From IMG/VR virus record IMGVR_UViG_3300035181_001116, positions 1-30,392 of that record: a DNA stretch of 30,392 nucleotides. One strand, written 5' to 3'. How positions within the stretch are numbered: position 1 is the first letter of the stretch; each line of letters opens with the position of its first letter. A program made the position numbers and the translations under genes. Of the stretch, positions 12,989 through 20,028 are shown one piece after another. Source of the stretch: a virus. Under the pieces are notes generated by a model. It saw only the letters and a list, made by a program, of their open reading frames with translations. It had not been told where the DNA came from and searched no databases.

Positions 12989-14206
12989 TTACTTTTTTTT
13001 CGGGTCTGGCTGAAAATTTCCGCCGGTTCCTCCAGCTGGTGGCAAGGATGCCTGTTTAACTCCGAGGAATTTAGTACCAAACTTTTCATTGATCCAGTCA
13101 ATGTCAGGTTCCAGGTACTGCATAAACCCGACAGTCATGGTATAAAGGTCTTCGGTATTCTCCTGTGGGTCATATGCGAAAATAAGGCCTTCAGGGAGTA
13201 GTCCAATCTTATACAGTGCCGAAAGTACCACTGTATTCATATAGCCTTCCACAAGGCGTTTGTCGCTCTCGGCAAGTCGCATGAGCTGCTGAACGCTTAC
13301 CTTCTCCTTGCTCTCGTTGCCGTTCTTGGTATCCTGGCCAATAATGGCACCTACGATCAGTATCGAATTCTCGTTGTTGCAAAGCTTGATCAGGTTGTTA
13401 TACACGTCGCCGGTTGTTACCGCTCCGGTCGCAAATTCAAACTCCTCGGAATCATCGATAATAAACCAGGCAGCCGCACCCATATCGCGCATCATGGATT
13501 CAGCCCGGTCGAGCATGGCAGAATCTTGAGTGTTGGTTTTCATAACCCGGGGCGGAATGCCGTAAATTTCGCAAAGCTCACTCCAGCACGATTGCGCAAA
13601 GCGTTTCATCAGCACATGAGGCACGGCTTTCATCAGAAGTCCCCAGTCATCGGGCTGTCCGAATTCCATTAACCAGGAACCGTATTCTTTTGCTTCCCGG
13701 TACAGCACACCGTCGAAGGACGTTTCATCCAGTAGAAGAATTCCCTTTTCGGGAATGATATTCGTTTTAGGAATAAGAACCGGTTTAAGAACGCCATTTT
13801 TGTCGGTAACCATTTCCACAAGAGCGGTGCCGCTCATTTGCGTATCCCATATATGACCAATTAAATCGCTGAACCAGGGAAGTGATTTTAACAGGTCGGT
13901 CGAAGCCTCGTCGATCGTATCGCCTTTTTTCAGACTGAAAGGAGCTGATGTACTAATCATGCGACGGTTGCCAATCTGCGAGCTTAACAGGGCATCAAGC
14001 ATGATATCCTTGTAAAGCTTCTGCAACAAAACCTGCTTCGGCATCAGAACATTATCGCGCTGGCGCCATGCCCTTTGCATGGCTGCTATATCCTGACGGG
14101 TGCGGCTTATAGTCTTGGGCGCAATTTGGGCATAATACCCGTCGGTACGTTTTGCCACAGTTGGCTGAGTTGGAGCGGGAGCTTTGAGGTTTCGATTCTT
14201 TTTCAT
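12989..14206 (-). CDS. Portal protein (DUF935, Mu gp29-like)
   Basis: A 405-residue portal of the DUF935 family, forming the dodecameric channel at the head vertex through which DNA is packaged and ejected. Recognised by ISRTRQDIAAMQRAWRQRD near the N terminus, the LLSSQIGNRRMISTSAPF segment, KAVPHVLMKRFAQSCWSEL-EIYGIPPRVMKTNT (about 193-227), and the late SILIVGAIIGQDTKNGNESKE. It ends in a Pro/Gly tail. The usual Mu gp29 is about 510 residues, so this is a compact version. A REP-like palindrome lies between its start and the next gene upstream (14223-14241). Confidence 0.88.
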   Translation of the reverse strand: MKKNRNLKAPAPTQPTVAKRTDGYYAQIAPKTISRTRQDIAAMQRAWRQRDNVLMPKQVLLQKLYKDIMLDALLSSQIGNRRMISTSAPFSLKKGDTIDEASTDLLKSLPWFSDLIGHIWDTQMSGTALVEMVTDKNGVLKPVLIPKTNIIPEKGILLLDETSFDGVLYREAKEYGSWLMEFGQPDDWGLLMKAVPHVLMKRFAQSCWSELCEIYGIPPRVMKTNTQDSAMLDRAESMMRDMGAAAWFIIDDSEEFEFATGAVTTGDVYNNLIKLCNNENSILIVGAIIGQDTKNGNESKEKVSVQQLMRLAESDKRLVEGYMNTVVLSALYKIGLLPEGLIFAYDPQENTEDLYTMTVGFMQYLEPDIDWINEKFGTKFLGVKQASLPPAGGTGGNFQPDPKKK

Positions 14207-14222
14207 GTAATAATAAATTATG

Positions 14223-14241
14223 AGACGCGAGCATCGCGTCT
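14223..14241. repeat. REP-like palindrome, copy 1
   Basis: AGACGCGA-gca-TCGCGTCT, perfect 8-bp arms, between the DUF1320 stop and the portal start. Same family as 14740-14758, 18146-18170 and 18175-18197. Confidence 0.85.
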
Positions 14242-14248
14242 GTACGCT

Positions 14249-14722
14249 TTATATTTCGTGATTAAATTTTTCGCGGCTTCCGAAACGGAAAGCCTTCTTT
14301 GCTGTTTCTTCGTCACCGGCGGGCAGTACCGGGAAGTTGGGAGCTATAGGAGCTGAGTCTTTGTACTTGCCTATACCGGCTACTTTCTCCAGGTATTCGA
14401 TAGCCCGGTCATAACGTTGAATTACACGCTCCTGTATAATATCCACATTGGCCAGCTGGCATATCTGGTAAAGCGCTATGCTCTTGACCAGGGAAAGGAT
14501 CATAGCGTTACGTGCAGCTCCGGTGGCGGAGAAGATAGCCGCGACATCGTACCGTGGTCGCCCATCGCGCCACTTGATCTGATCAGTGGGGCTTAGGTAA
14601 CTTGTTACTTCTTCCACGGCTGCGTTTATAGCCATTACAGGAATATCGGCATCACTCTCGGTGATTTCACTTAGTTGGTATTCGTAGAGTACCGACTTTA
14701 ATTCTTCAGTTGTCAGAAACAT
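14249..14722 (-). CDS. DUF1320 head protein (Mu gp36-like)
   Basis: A 157-residue protein of the DUF1320 family: FLTTEELKSVLYEYQL at the N terminus, AINAAVEEVTSYLSPTDQI (about 32-50), then the paired helices ARNAMILSLVKSIALYQICQL and RYDRAIEYLEKVAG. In Mu the homologue gp36 lies near the capsid gene and is thought to be a head completion or connector protein. Here it lies between the 99-residue gene and the portal, on the leftward strand, flanked on both sides by REP-like palindromes, so the gene order differs from Mu. Confidence 0.82.
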   Translation of the reverse strand: MFLTTEELKSVLYEYQLSEITESDADIPVMAINAAVEEVTSYLSPTDQIKWRDGRPRYDVAAIFSATGAARNAMILSLVKSIALYQICQLANVDIIQERVIQRYDRAIEYLEKVAGIGKYKDSAPIAPNFPVLPAGDEETAKKAFRFGSREKFNHEI

Positions 14723-14739
14723 GATATTTCGTGTTTTAG

Positions 14740-14758
14740 AGACGCGAACATCGCGTCT
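14740..14758. repeat. REP-like palindrome, copy 2
   Basis: AGACGCGA-aca-TCGCGTCT, in the gap between the 99-residue gene (its stop codon begins at the very next base) and DUF1320. Same family as 14223, 18146 and 18175. Confidence 0.85.
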
Positions 14759-15058
14759 TTACTTTGTGATGTAATAAGCGTGTTTTTCAATATCCTGGAT
14801 ACTCACGCCTTTTTTAAACTGGCGACGAATCAGCGCAACCTTCAGGTCTTGCTTAGCAATACACATGGGGCGGCCATACAGGTTGGTTACAATGTATCGG
14901 CGGTTCTCAAGCCTGCTGAGGCGGTTGGCGCGTTTTACCTTCCGCTCCAGACGCCATCGGTGCCTGGCTGCATACAGGTGCAAGTATGCCCATTGAAAAG
15001 ACCGTATTAGTATTAGCAGGATAAACAGGATGAACTTTAAGTAATTTTTAAGAGTCAT
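14759..15058 (-). CDS. Small basic membrane protein in the head module
   Basis: A 99-residue protein with an N-terminal hydrophobic helix (YLKFILFILLILIRSFQWA, about 6-24) and an extremely basic remainder (RHRWRLERKVKRANRLSRLE). The C-terminal third (YIVTNLYGRPMCIAKQDLK then DIEKHAYYITK) looks folded. It lies between the terminase and DUF1320. I recognise no family. A membrane-anchored basic protein here is unexpected for a structural module; it might be a moron gene or a scaffold-associated factor. Confidence 0.65.
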   Translation of the reverse strand: MTLKNYLKFILFILLILIRSFQWAYLHLYAARHRWRLERKVKRANRLSRLENRRYIVTNLYGRPMCIAKQDLKVALIRRQFKKGVSIQDIEKHAYYITK

Positions 15059-15077
15059 TTAATAAGTTTTTAAAGAG

Positions 15078-16589
15078 TTAATATCTTCTTGATTCACGAG
15101 CTCCGATCCGGTAAGGTGCATCAGAACCACGGCTGCGTTTACTCAAAAGCCAAACGGCTCCTTCTAATGCATCAGGAGCGTCATCATGCGACTTGCTTCC
15201 TTTCTCAAACATCAGCAGCTGATCTACTAATCCGACCATTCCGGGACTGTCCTTTTCCTTTTCGTTGAGCAAAACAAGGCCGCGCTCAAACAAGGGCGAC
15301 ATAGCCTCGATCCTGGCAAACTTGTCGGGCTTCGCCCGCTGGTCGCCCCGGATTGGGATTTGATGACCGGTTATATTACCGACGGTCTTAAATTCATCCA
15401 GGAGCAAATCCTGCATAAAATTTGCCTCCATATAGTAAAGGGTTGGAACCTTACCGGCAATGTAATCCATGATCAGGTAATGCCAGCTTACCATGGTAGT
15501 AACTGACGTTTGATCAACAAAAGCCTTCAGGATATGAAATTCGCCTTCCTTGGTTTTGCCTACCAACATAGTGGCCTTAAAGTCGGCAGTTGTGGAATTC
15601 TTAAACGAAGGGTCAGTGTAGCACACCAAAGTTCTGTAAAGCTTCAGGTCAAGCATTTTGCCGTAGCGTATATGTTTGCGCTGAAAAACGGCACCCTCGT
15701 TTATTGGGTTATTCATGTACTCCTTTTGAAAGCGGCGTTCACCAATAAACTCACGCATCTTTTTAATTTCTTCAGGAGTATAGTTTTCGCTCCAGCTGGG
15801 GAGGCCTTTTTTATTTAGTGCGTTAACTGTTGTATGGTATATGCCCGGACGCTCAGCGAAGCGGCTCAGGATGCTATCCTTGCCAATACGGTTACCAACC
15901 ATAACGAACCGTCCGCGGCCCATGGCCATAGTTCCGGCAAGGGCTGTAAGCGCCCATTCAAGCGCATCAGAAACACGGCGGGGATTGCGGATCAGTTCGT
16001 CATCGTCGATGTCATCAATAACAATATAATCCGGACGTTTGCCACGATCCTTCAAACCGCGGGGACTTTGTCCGCGACCGAGGGCAACAAACAGGCAACC
16101 GTCGGAAGTTCGAAATTCGCCTTCTGTCCAGGAGCCGGTTTTAACCTGGTTGCCAAAGTCCTTAATAAATCCTATGTTATACTGGAGCTCTGCCTGGAGA
16201 TCGGATAAAAGCCTTACGGCCATATCTTCACTTTTACTTACCAGCACCATAACAGAAAGTCTGCGCGGTTTCTGTATCTTCAGCCACAAGGGAATTAACA
16301 GGCTAAGATGTGAGCTCTTAGCATGTCCGCGAGCCCATTCGAAAAGGGCCTTGGTATCTTCATTCCTTAGCAGGTACTCAGCTGCATCCAGCTGGAACTT
16401 ACCGCACTTCTTAGTAGCCAGGTGCGGGAAGTAGGTTTCAACAAAAAAGCTATAATCATTCCGGGCACGTTCAACCCGGTGTGTTTTGTCCTGCTCCGAT
16501 TCCGGGAAGGAAAAATCTTTTGAGTTGATCCACTGGACGCGTTCTATCCACCGGTTCCAGAGCTCCTTATTACCTCGAAAATTTGCCAT
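15078..16589 (-). CDS. Terminase large subunit (Mu gp28-type)
   Basis: A 503-residue packaging motor. The ATPase part shows the adenine/Walker A region LFEWARGHAKSSHLSLL (Walker A RGHAKSS at 87-93) and Walker B YIVIDDIDDDE (188-198). The nuclease part shows the RNase H-type acidic residues D326 in CYTDPSFK, E388 in YYMEANF, and D470/D473 in SHDDAPDALEG. The C-terminal RRSGSDAPYRIG-like basic tail is typical. It cuts phage-plus-host DNA for headful packaging. It overlaps the small subunit gene by 20 bases. Confidence 0.92.
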   Translation of the reverse strand: MANFRGNKELWNRWIERVQWINSKDFSFPESEQDKTHRVERARNDYSFFVETYFPHLATKKCGKFQLDAAEYLLRNEDTKALFEWARGHAKSSHLSLLIPLWLKIQKPRRLSVMVLVSKSEDMAVRLLSDLQAELQYNIGFIKDFGNQVKTGSWTEGEFRTSDGCLFVALGRGQSPRGLKDRGKRPDYIVIDDIDDDELIRNPRRVSDALEWALTALAGTMAMGRGRFVMVGNRIGKDSILSRFAERPGIYHTTVNALNKKGLPSWSENYTPEEIKKMREFIGERRFQKEYMNNPINEGAVFQRKHIRYGKMLDLKLYRTLVCYTDPSFKNSTTADFKATMLVGKTKEGEFHILKAFVDQTSVTTMVSWHYLIMDYIAGKVPTLYYMEANFMQDLLLDEFKTVGNITGHQIPIRGDQRAKPDKFARIEAMSPLFERGLVLLNEKEKDSPGMVGLVDQLLMFEKGSKSHDDAPDALEGAVWLLSKRSRGSDAPYRIGARESRRY

Positions 16590-17037
16590 TTCCTAAACGG
16601 TATTGAATGTAAGAATCCTGTAACCTGGTGATGAGTTTTATGAAATCGTCCGAGATCTCTTTGTTCGAGGATCTCTCCCGGATAAGGAAATCCTGAAAGT
16701 CCATAAAGGTGTTGATATCATCATCCACCGTGTTGTGCGTCTTCAGGGTTTTAAGCTGTGATACGGCTTTTGCGAATGCGTCGGCGCTGAACTGCTCTTT
16801 GTTATCCAACATGTCGGATATCATTTTCAGCGACTTCTGAACCAGGTCGTCGATGCTGATAGTGCGGCTGGCCCGTTTCTGCTCCCATCCGCCGGATTCT
16901 TTCCAGCTTTGTAAGGTGGGAGCCGATATCTTAATACGGTTGCATATATCCGCTTGCTGTACTCCCTGCATGAAAAGCAGGTAAGCGTATTCGAACTTTT
17001 CCGGATCGCGTGGCTGCACCCTGACTGTTTTAGCCAT
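16570..17037 (-). CDS. Terminase small subunit-like protein (DUF1804/gp27-type)
   Basis: A 155-residue DNA-binding protein upstream of and overlapping the terminase gene. Residues 15-50 form a helix-turn-helix (LLFMQGVQQADICNRIKIS, APTLQSWKESGGWEQKR), as in small terminase subunits that recognise packaging sites, and the helical remainder may mediate ring assembly. It is the first gene of the leftward head module. A near-consensus -7 box (GACTTTTG, minus strand of 17057-17064) lies 20 bases before the ATG. Family membership is judged on the helix-turn-helix and position. Confidence 0.78.
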   Translation of the reverse strand: MAKTVRVQPRDPEKFEYAYLLFMQGVQQADICNRIKISAPTLQSWKESGGWEQKRASRTISIDDLVQKSLKMISDMLDNKEQFSADAFAKAVSQLKTLKTHNTVDDDINTFMDFQDFLIRERSSNKEISDDFIKLITRLQDSYIQYRLGNGKFSR

Positions 17038-17159
17038 AATAAGAGGTTATTTTTCGCAAAAGTCATTCAGAAACCTTCAAAAAAATAATTTCCCTCCATA
17101 CATTATACACTTCCTTCAAACGCTTAGACACTTATTTGCAAGAGCTTAAGCGGCTGAGT
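17038..17159. promoter_or_regulatory. Divergent late control region
   Basis: 122 bases separate the leftward packaging genes from the rightward capsid and tail genes. Leftward there is GACTTTTG (minus strand of 17057-17064, 7 of 8 to the -7 consensus); rightward only a weak CTTATTTG (17131-17138). Weak basal boxes would suit activator-dependent late promoters. I see no clear dyad. Confidence 0.45.
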
Positions 17160-18143
17160 ATGTTTGCCATCTCAATTCGATTTCAAATGGTCACTTTTAT
17201 ATTAAATGACGAGTCTGTTGTAACCTCCCACGGCTTCATCGTGCTGAACTCAGGCGGGAAATTCGACCGTTTCAGGAGTAATCCTGTGATGCTGGATGCC
17301 CACAACGATATCAGCGCAATGAACGTTATCGGCAAATGGGGCAACCTGACCGTGAAAGGATCACAGCTTCTTGCTGAGCCTGAATTTGATATGGAAGATG
17401 AAGTTGCCGCAAAAATATCGGGCACGGTCGACCGCGGTTTTGTTAAGGGTACCTCAATGGGCTTAATCATTAACGATGCTGAAATGCGGGATATGCCAGT
17501 ACTGGGAATGCAAATAGTAGTTACCGACTGGGAACTGCTGGAGGCGTCGCCGGTTCCGGTGCCAAGCAATAAAGCCGCGTTGCGCTTTTATGCCAAAGAC
17601 GGTAAAACGGTACTGGCCGCAAATGAAATCAAGCTTTCAGTCGATAGCATTATTAATCAAAAACAAATCATGGAAAAAATCACACTTTCAGTCGAGGCCG
17701 CTAAAGTTCTCGGCTTAGGAAAAGAGCCGGAAATTTCCGACCTCAATGCCGCAATTATGGAGCTGAGCGCAAACCTTTCAGCCGCTAAAACTGCGAAGGA
17801 AAAAGCCGAAAGCGACCTTGCGGCTTATCTGCTTAAACAGGCTACTGACCTGGTTGATCTTGCCGTTACACAAGGCAAAATTACCGCCGACAAAAAAGAA
17901 TCTTATGTTAAACTTGCCACAAGGGATTTTAAAGAGGCAAAGGACATTATCGACTCACTTCCTGGTAAGCAAACCCTCAGCGGTAAAGTTACTAACCTGG
18001 GTGGAAACAAACAGGCTGCCGACCGCGAAAGCTGGGATTATATGAAATGGCTGAAAGAAGACCCGACCGGGTTAACTGAAATGGCTGCTAATGATCCTGA
18101 AGGACACGCTACCCTGAAGGCTTCCTATAAATCGAAATATTAA
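17160..18143 (+). CDS. Prohead protease fused to scaffold (Mu I-like)
   Basis: A 327-residue protein. The N-terminal half is a prohead protease of the HK97/assemblin type: RFRSNPVMLDAHND carries the catalytic His (H48), GFVKGTSMGLI the nucleophile Ser (S99), and TDWELLEASPVPVPSN the conserved strand of the family. The C-terminal half (from about 170) is a helical scaffold: LNAAIMELSANLSAAKTAKE is coiled-coil-like, and the tail NKQAADRESWDYMKWLKED is typical of scaffold ends. I start at ATG 17160 because residues before it are not conserved-looking; an in-frame TTG lies at 17136. An A-rich leader and ATG inside the gene (17670) suggest that the scaffold is also made alone, as for Mu I/Z. The gene precedes the capsid gene. 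Confidence 0.87.
   Translation: MFAISIRFQMVTFILNDESVVTSHGFIVLNSGGKFDRFRSNPVMLDAHNDISAMNVIGKWGNLTVKGSQLLAEPEFDMEDEVAAKISGTVDRGFVKGTSMGLIINDAEMRDMPVLGMQIVVTDWELLEASPVPVPSNKAALRFYAKDGKTVLAANEIKLSVDSIINQKQIMEKITLSVEAAKVLGLGKEPEISDLNAAIMELSANLSAAKTAKEKAESDLAAYLLKQATDLVDLAVTQGKITADKKESYVKLATRDFKEAKDIIDSLPGKQTLSGKVTNLGGNKQAADRESWDYMKWLKEDPTGLTEMAANDPEGHATLKASYKSKY
17670..18143 (+). CDS. Nested scaffold protein from an internal start
   Basis: In frame with the protease gene, an ATG at 17670 is preceded by TCAAAAACAAATC, the same A-rich leader seen before most genes here. Translation would give 157 residues beginning MEKITLSVEAAKVLG, covering exactly the coiled-coil scaffold half. Nested scaffold genes are established for lambda C/Nu3 and Mu I/Z. 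The start is inferred from sequence context and not shown. Confidence 0.6.
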   Translation: MEKITLSVEAAKVLGLGKEPEISDLNAAIMELSANLSAAKTAKEKAESDLAAYLLKQATDLVDLAVTQGKITADKKESYVKLATRDFKEAKDIIDSLPGKQTLSGKVTNLGGNKQAADRESWDYMKWLKEDPTGLTEMAANDPEGHATLKASYKSKY

Positions 18144-18145
18144 CG

Positions 18146-18170
18146 TAAAGACGCGATGCTCGCGTCTTTA
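18146..18170. repeat. REP-like palindrome, copy 3
   Basis: TAAAGACGCGA-tgc-TCGCGTCTTTA, perfect 11-bp arms, two bases after the protease/scaffold stop. It is in the opposite orientation to copy 4 by its loop (TGC versus ACA), making a paired element with 18175-18197. Confidence 0.88.
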
Positions 18171-18174
18171 TGTG

Positions 18175-18197
18175 AGAGACGCGAACATCGCGTCTCT
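18175..18197. repeat. REP-like palindrome, copy 4
   Basis: AGAGACGCGA-aca-TCGCGTCTCT, perfect 10-bp arms, four bases after copy 3 and 39 bases before the capsid ATG. Two adjacent stable hairpins at a scaffold-capsid junction could stabilise or process the capsid mRNA. Confidence 0.88.
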
Positions 18198-18236
18198 ACG
18201 AAATAAAAACCTTTTTTAACCAACACTTTTAAAACC

Positions 18237-19253
18237 ATGCGAAAACAACTTAACACCCGCAACCTCATGTTTAACATGCTCGTTGCCCTTTTATTTTCAG
18301 CAGTTTGCGGGTTAGCCGCCTTGCCTGCTGTTGGAGCCTCCATAGTTGGCGGCACACTGATGTCATTTGTAAAAACGCCCGCCGGAACACTTAACGCAGG
18401 AATCGCTAAAGAAATCTGGACCGATATCCTGATGGAAGGCTTCTACCCTAAAGATGACTTTTTATCCTGGTCACGCGATATGTCGGAGCTTGTGGAATAC
18501 AACACGCTCAACTTAGCTGAAGCCGGAGCCGATCCTAACCTGTTAATTGATAATGCGGTTTATCCTATCGCTGCTGCTACCAGGACTGACGTTCCTAAAA
18601 CCATTACACTGCGTACCCTCGACACTGACTCGACCATAGTTCGTAACCTGGAAAAAAAGGAAACCGCTTATAACAAGATGGAATCCGTTGTCAGGGCGCA
18701 TAGAAATACGCTTCGCAAAGGAGCTATCCAGCTGGCCGCTCACTTTTGGGCACCTCAGGCCGACGGCGTTTTCACCCCTGTAATTGTTGCAACCGGTGAC
18801 CTGATCGGTGGCCGTCGAAGACTCCAATTCGAGGATATTTTATTGCTCCAGGCTAAGTTTGATATTATGGATGTTGATCCTGCCTCATTAGCTATTATGC
18901 TTAACCCGCTTCACAAATCGGACCTTATGTTCCAGGACATGAAGTTATACAAGGATGTAATTTCAAGTGGTTCAATATTCGGGCTTAAATATTTCAGCAA
19001 CTCACAAACGCCTCGCTTTAATGCCACTACCGGCACAAAGGTTGCCTTCCAGGCTGCACCTGCCGGAACCGATACACAGGCATCTGTTATCTGGAGTAAG
19101 GACGAAGTAATGAGAGCCGACGGTTCGGTCGACGTATTTGCAAAATACAACGATCCGGATCAGAAGGGTGATGTGATCAACTTCCAGAAGAGGTTTGTTG
19201 CCTTGCCATTCCGCTCGAAAGTTCTGGGTGCTATTTATAGCCCGCACGCATAG
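18237..19253 (+). CDS. Major capsid protein
   Basis: A 338-residue major head subunit located directly after the protease/scaffold. The HK97-like body shows EIWTDILMEGFYPKDDFLS (about 60-78), DMSELVEYNTLNLAEAGADP (about 82-101), VVRAHRNTLRKGAIQLAAH and a C-terminal DVINFQKRFVALPFRSKVLGAIY. Mu-like capsids carry no signal peptide, yet residues 10-46 are strongly hydrophobic (LMFNMLVALLFSAVCGLAA). This N-terminal part may be a delta-type segment trimmed by the prohead protease. The leader (tttaaccaacacttttaaaacc) has no Shine-Dalgarno. Confidence 0.88.
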   Translation: MRKQLNTRNLMFNMLVALLFSAVCGLAALPAVGASIVGGTLMSFVKTPAGTLNAGIAKEIWTDILMEGFYPKDDFLSWSRDMSELVEYNTLNLAEAGADPNLLIDNAVYPIAAATRTDVPKTITLRTLDTDSTIVRNLEKKETAYNKMESVVRAHRNTLRKGAIQLAAHFWAPQADGVFTPVIVATGDLIGGRRRLQFEDILLLQAKFDIMDVDPASLAIMLNPLHKSDLMFQDMKLYKDVISSGSIFGLKYFSNSQTPRFNATTGTKVAFQAAPAGTDTQASVIWSKDEVMRADGSVDVFAKYNDPDQKGDVINFQKRFVALPFRSKVLGAIYSPHA

Positions 19254-19295
19254 GTTAGTTGTTGTTTGATTGTTTGTTTCATGCCAGAGGCCCAG

Positions 19296-19319
19296 GGAGC
19301 CGGTATTAAAGCCGGTTCC
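19296..19319 (+). other. Hairpin after the capsid gene
   Basis: GGAGCCGG (19296-19303) pairs with CCGGTTCC (19312-19319), one G-T pair, loop of eight. No T run follows, so it is probably an mRNA 3'-end protector or a partial terminator that sets capsid above lysis genes. Confidence 0.5.
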
Positions 19320-19342
19320 TGAAAGCCGAAACCTTGCACACT

Positions 19343-19603
19343 ATGAATGAATTCGAAATATGGCTTTATAGGGGATTGATAGCCGCACTTGTAATGATAG
19401 TCGGATATGTAGTTAAGGTTTTTGCAACCCGCGTAACCGACAGGCTTGATAAACTGATTGACGCTATGAACACGCACGAAGGACGCATAAGCCAGATAGT
19501 TCAGACACAGGAAGACCACAGCAAACGGCTGAACGATCACGGAGGCAGAATCAGAACACTTGAAATTGATCATGCAAAAGGTTGTAGAGAGGTAGTGAAA
19601 TGA
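19343..19603 (+). CDS. Membrane-anchored coiled-coil protein, holin/XhlA-like candidate
   Basis: An 86-residue protein: MNEFEIWLYR, then one transmembrane helix (GLIAALVMIVGYVVKVFATR, about 11-30), then a heptad-rich segment (DRLDKLIDAMNTHEGRISQI and onward). A single span plus coiled coil resembles XhlA-type and small holin partners, though in XhlA the membrane span is at the other end. ATG 19343 is chosen; the in-frame TTG at 19334 is unlikely. It overlaps the endolysin gene in ATGA, forming a lysis cassette with it and the spanin. Confidence 0.6.
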   Translation: MNEFEIWLYRGLIAALVMIVGYVVKVFATRVTDRLDKLIDAMNTHEGRISQIVQTQEDHSKRLNDHGGRIRTLEIDHAKGCREVVK

Positions 19604-20025
19604 AAGTATCTAAGAACTTTGAGCTTCAGGAATTCGTTGATCCTGTTACCTGGATGATCAGGGGGCAGAAATCGGTAGAGCTGATTGACTCAAGGCTTAT
19701 TACCCTGGCGCAGTTTATGCGCGATTATTTCAAGGTTAATGTTACCATCAACAACTGGCAAACAGGAGGGCAATACAAGGAGAGCGGGCTACGTACCTGG
19801 TTAAGCAAAACAGGGGCCGCATACAGCCAGCACAAGTACGGAAGGGCAGCGGATTTAAAGTTCGACGGTTTGGAACCGGAATACGTGAGGAATGAAATAC
19901 GAAAAAACTGGCCGGTATTTAAAGCCGCCGGGCTCACTACCATCGAAAAGGATACTCCCACCTGGGTTCATATCGATGTACGATTTACAGGACAGGAAAC
20001 ATTACTCGAAGTACCATACCAATAA
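19600..20025 (+). CDS. Endolysin-type peptidase M15
   Basis: A 141-residue single-domain peptidase of the M15 group that cuts peptidoglycan cross-bridges. Zinc ligands are in S-Q-H78-K-Y-G-R-A-A-D85 and W-V-H124-I-D126. The N-terminal SKNFELQEFVDPVTW is the usual lead-in of M15A-type phage proteins. There is no signal peptide, so release would need a holin. It is coupled upstream to the membrane/coiled-coil gene and lies four bases before the spanin gene. Similar peptidases also serve as virion tail hydrolases, but the neighbours argue for lysis. Confidence 0.82.
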   Translation: MKVSKNFELQEFVDPVTWMIRGQKSVELIDSRLITLAQFMRDYFKVNVTINNWQTGGQYKESGLRTWLSKTGAAYSQHKYGRAADLKFDGLEPEYVRNEIRKNWPVFKAAGLTTIEKDTPTWVHIDVRFTGQETLLEVPYQ

Positions 20026-20028
20026 TCC

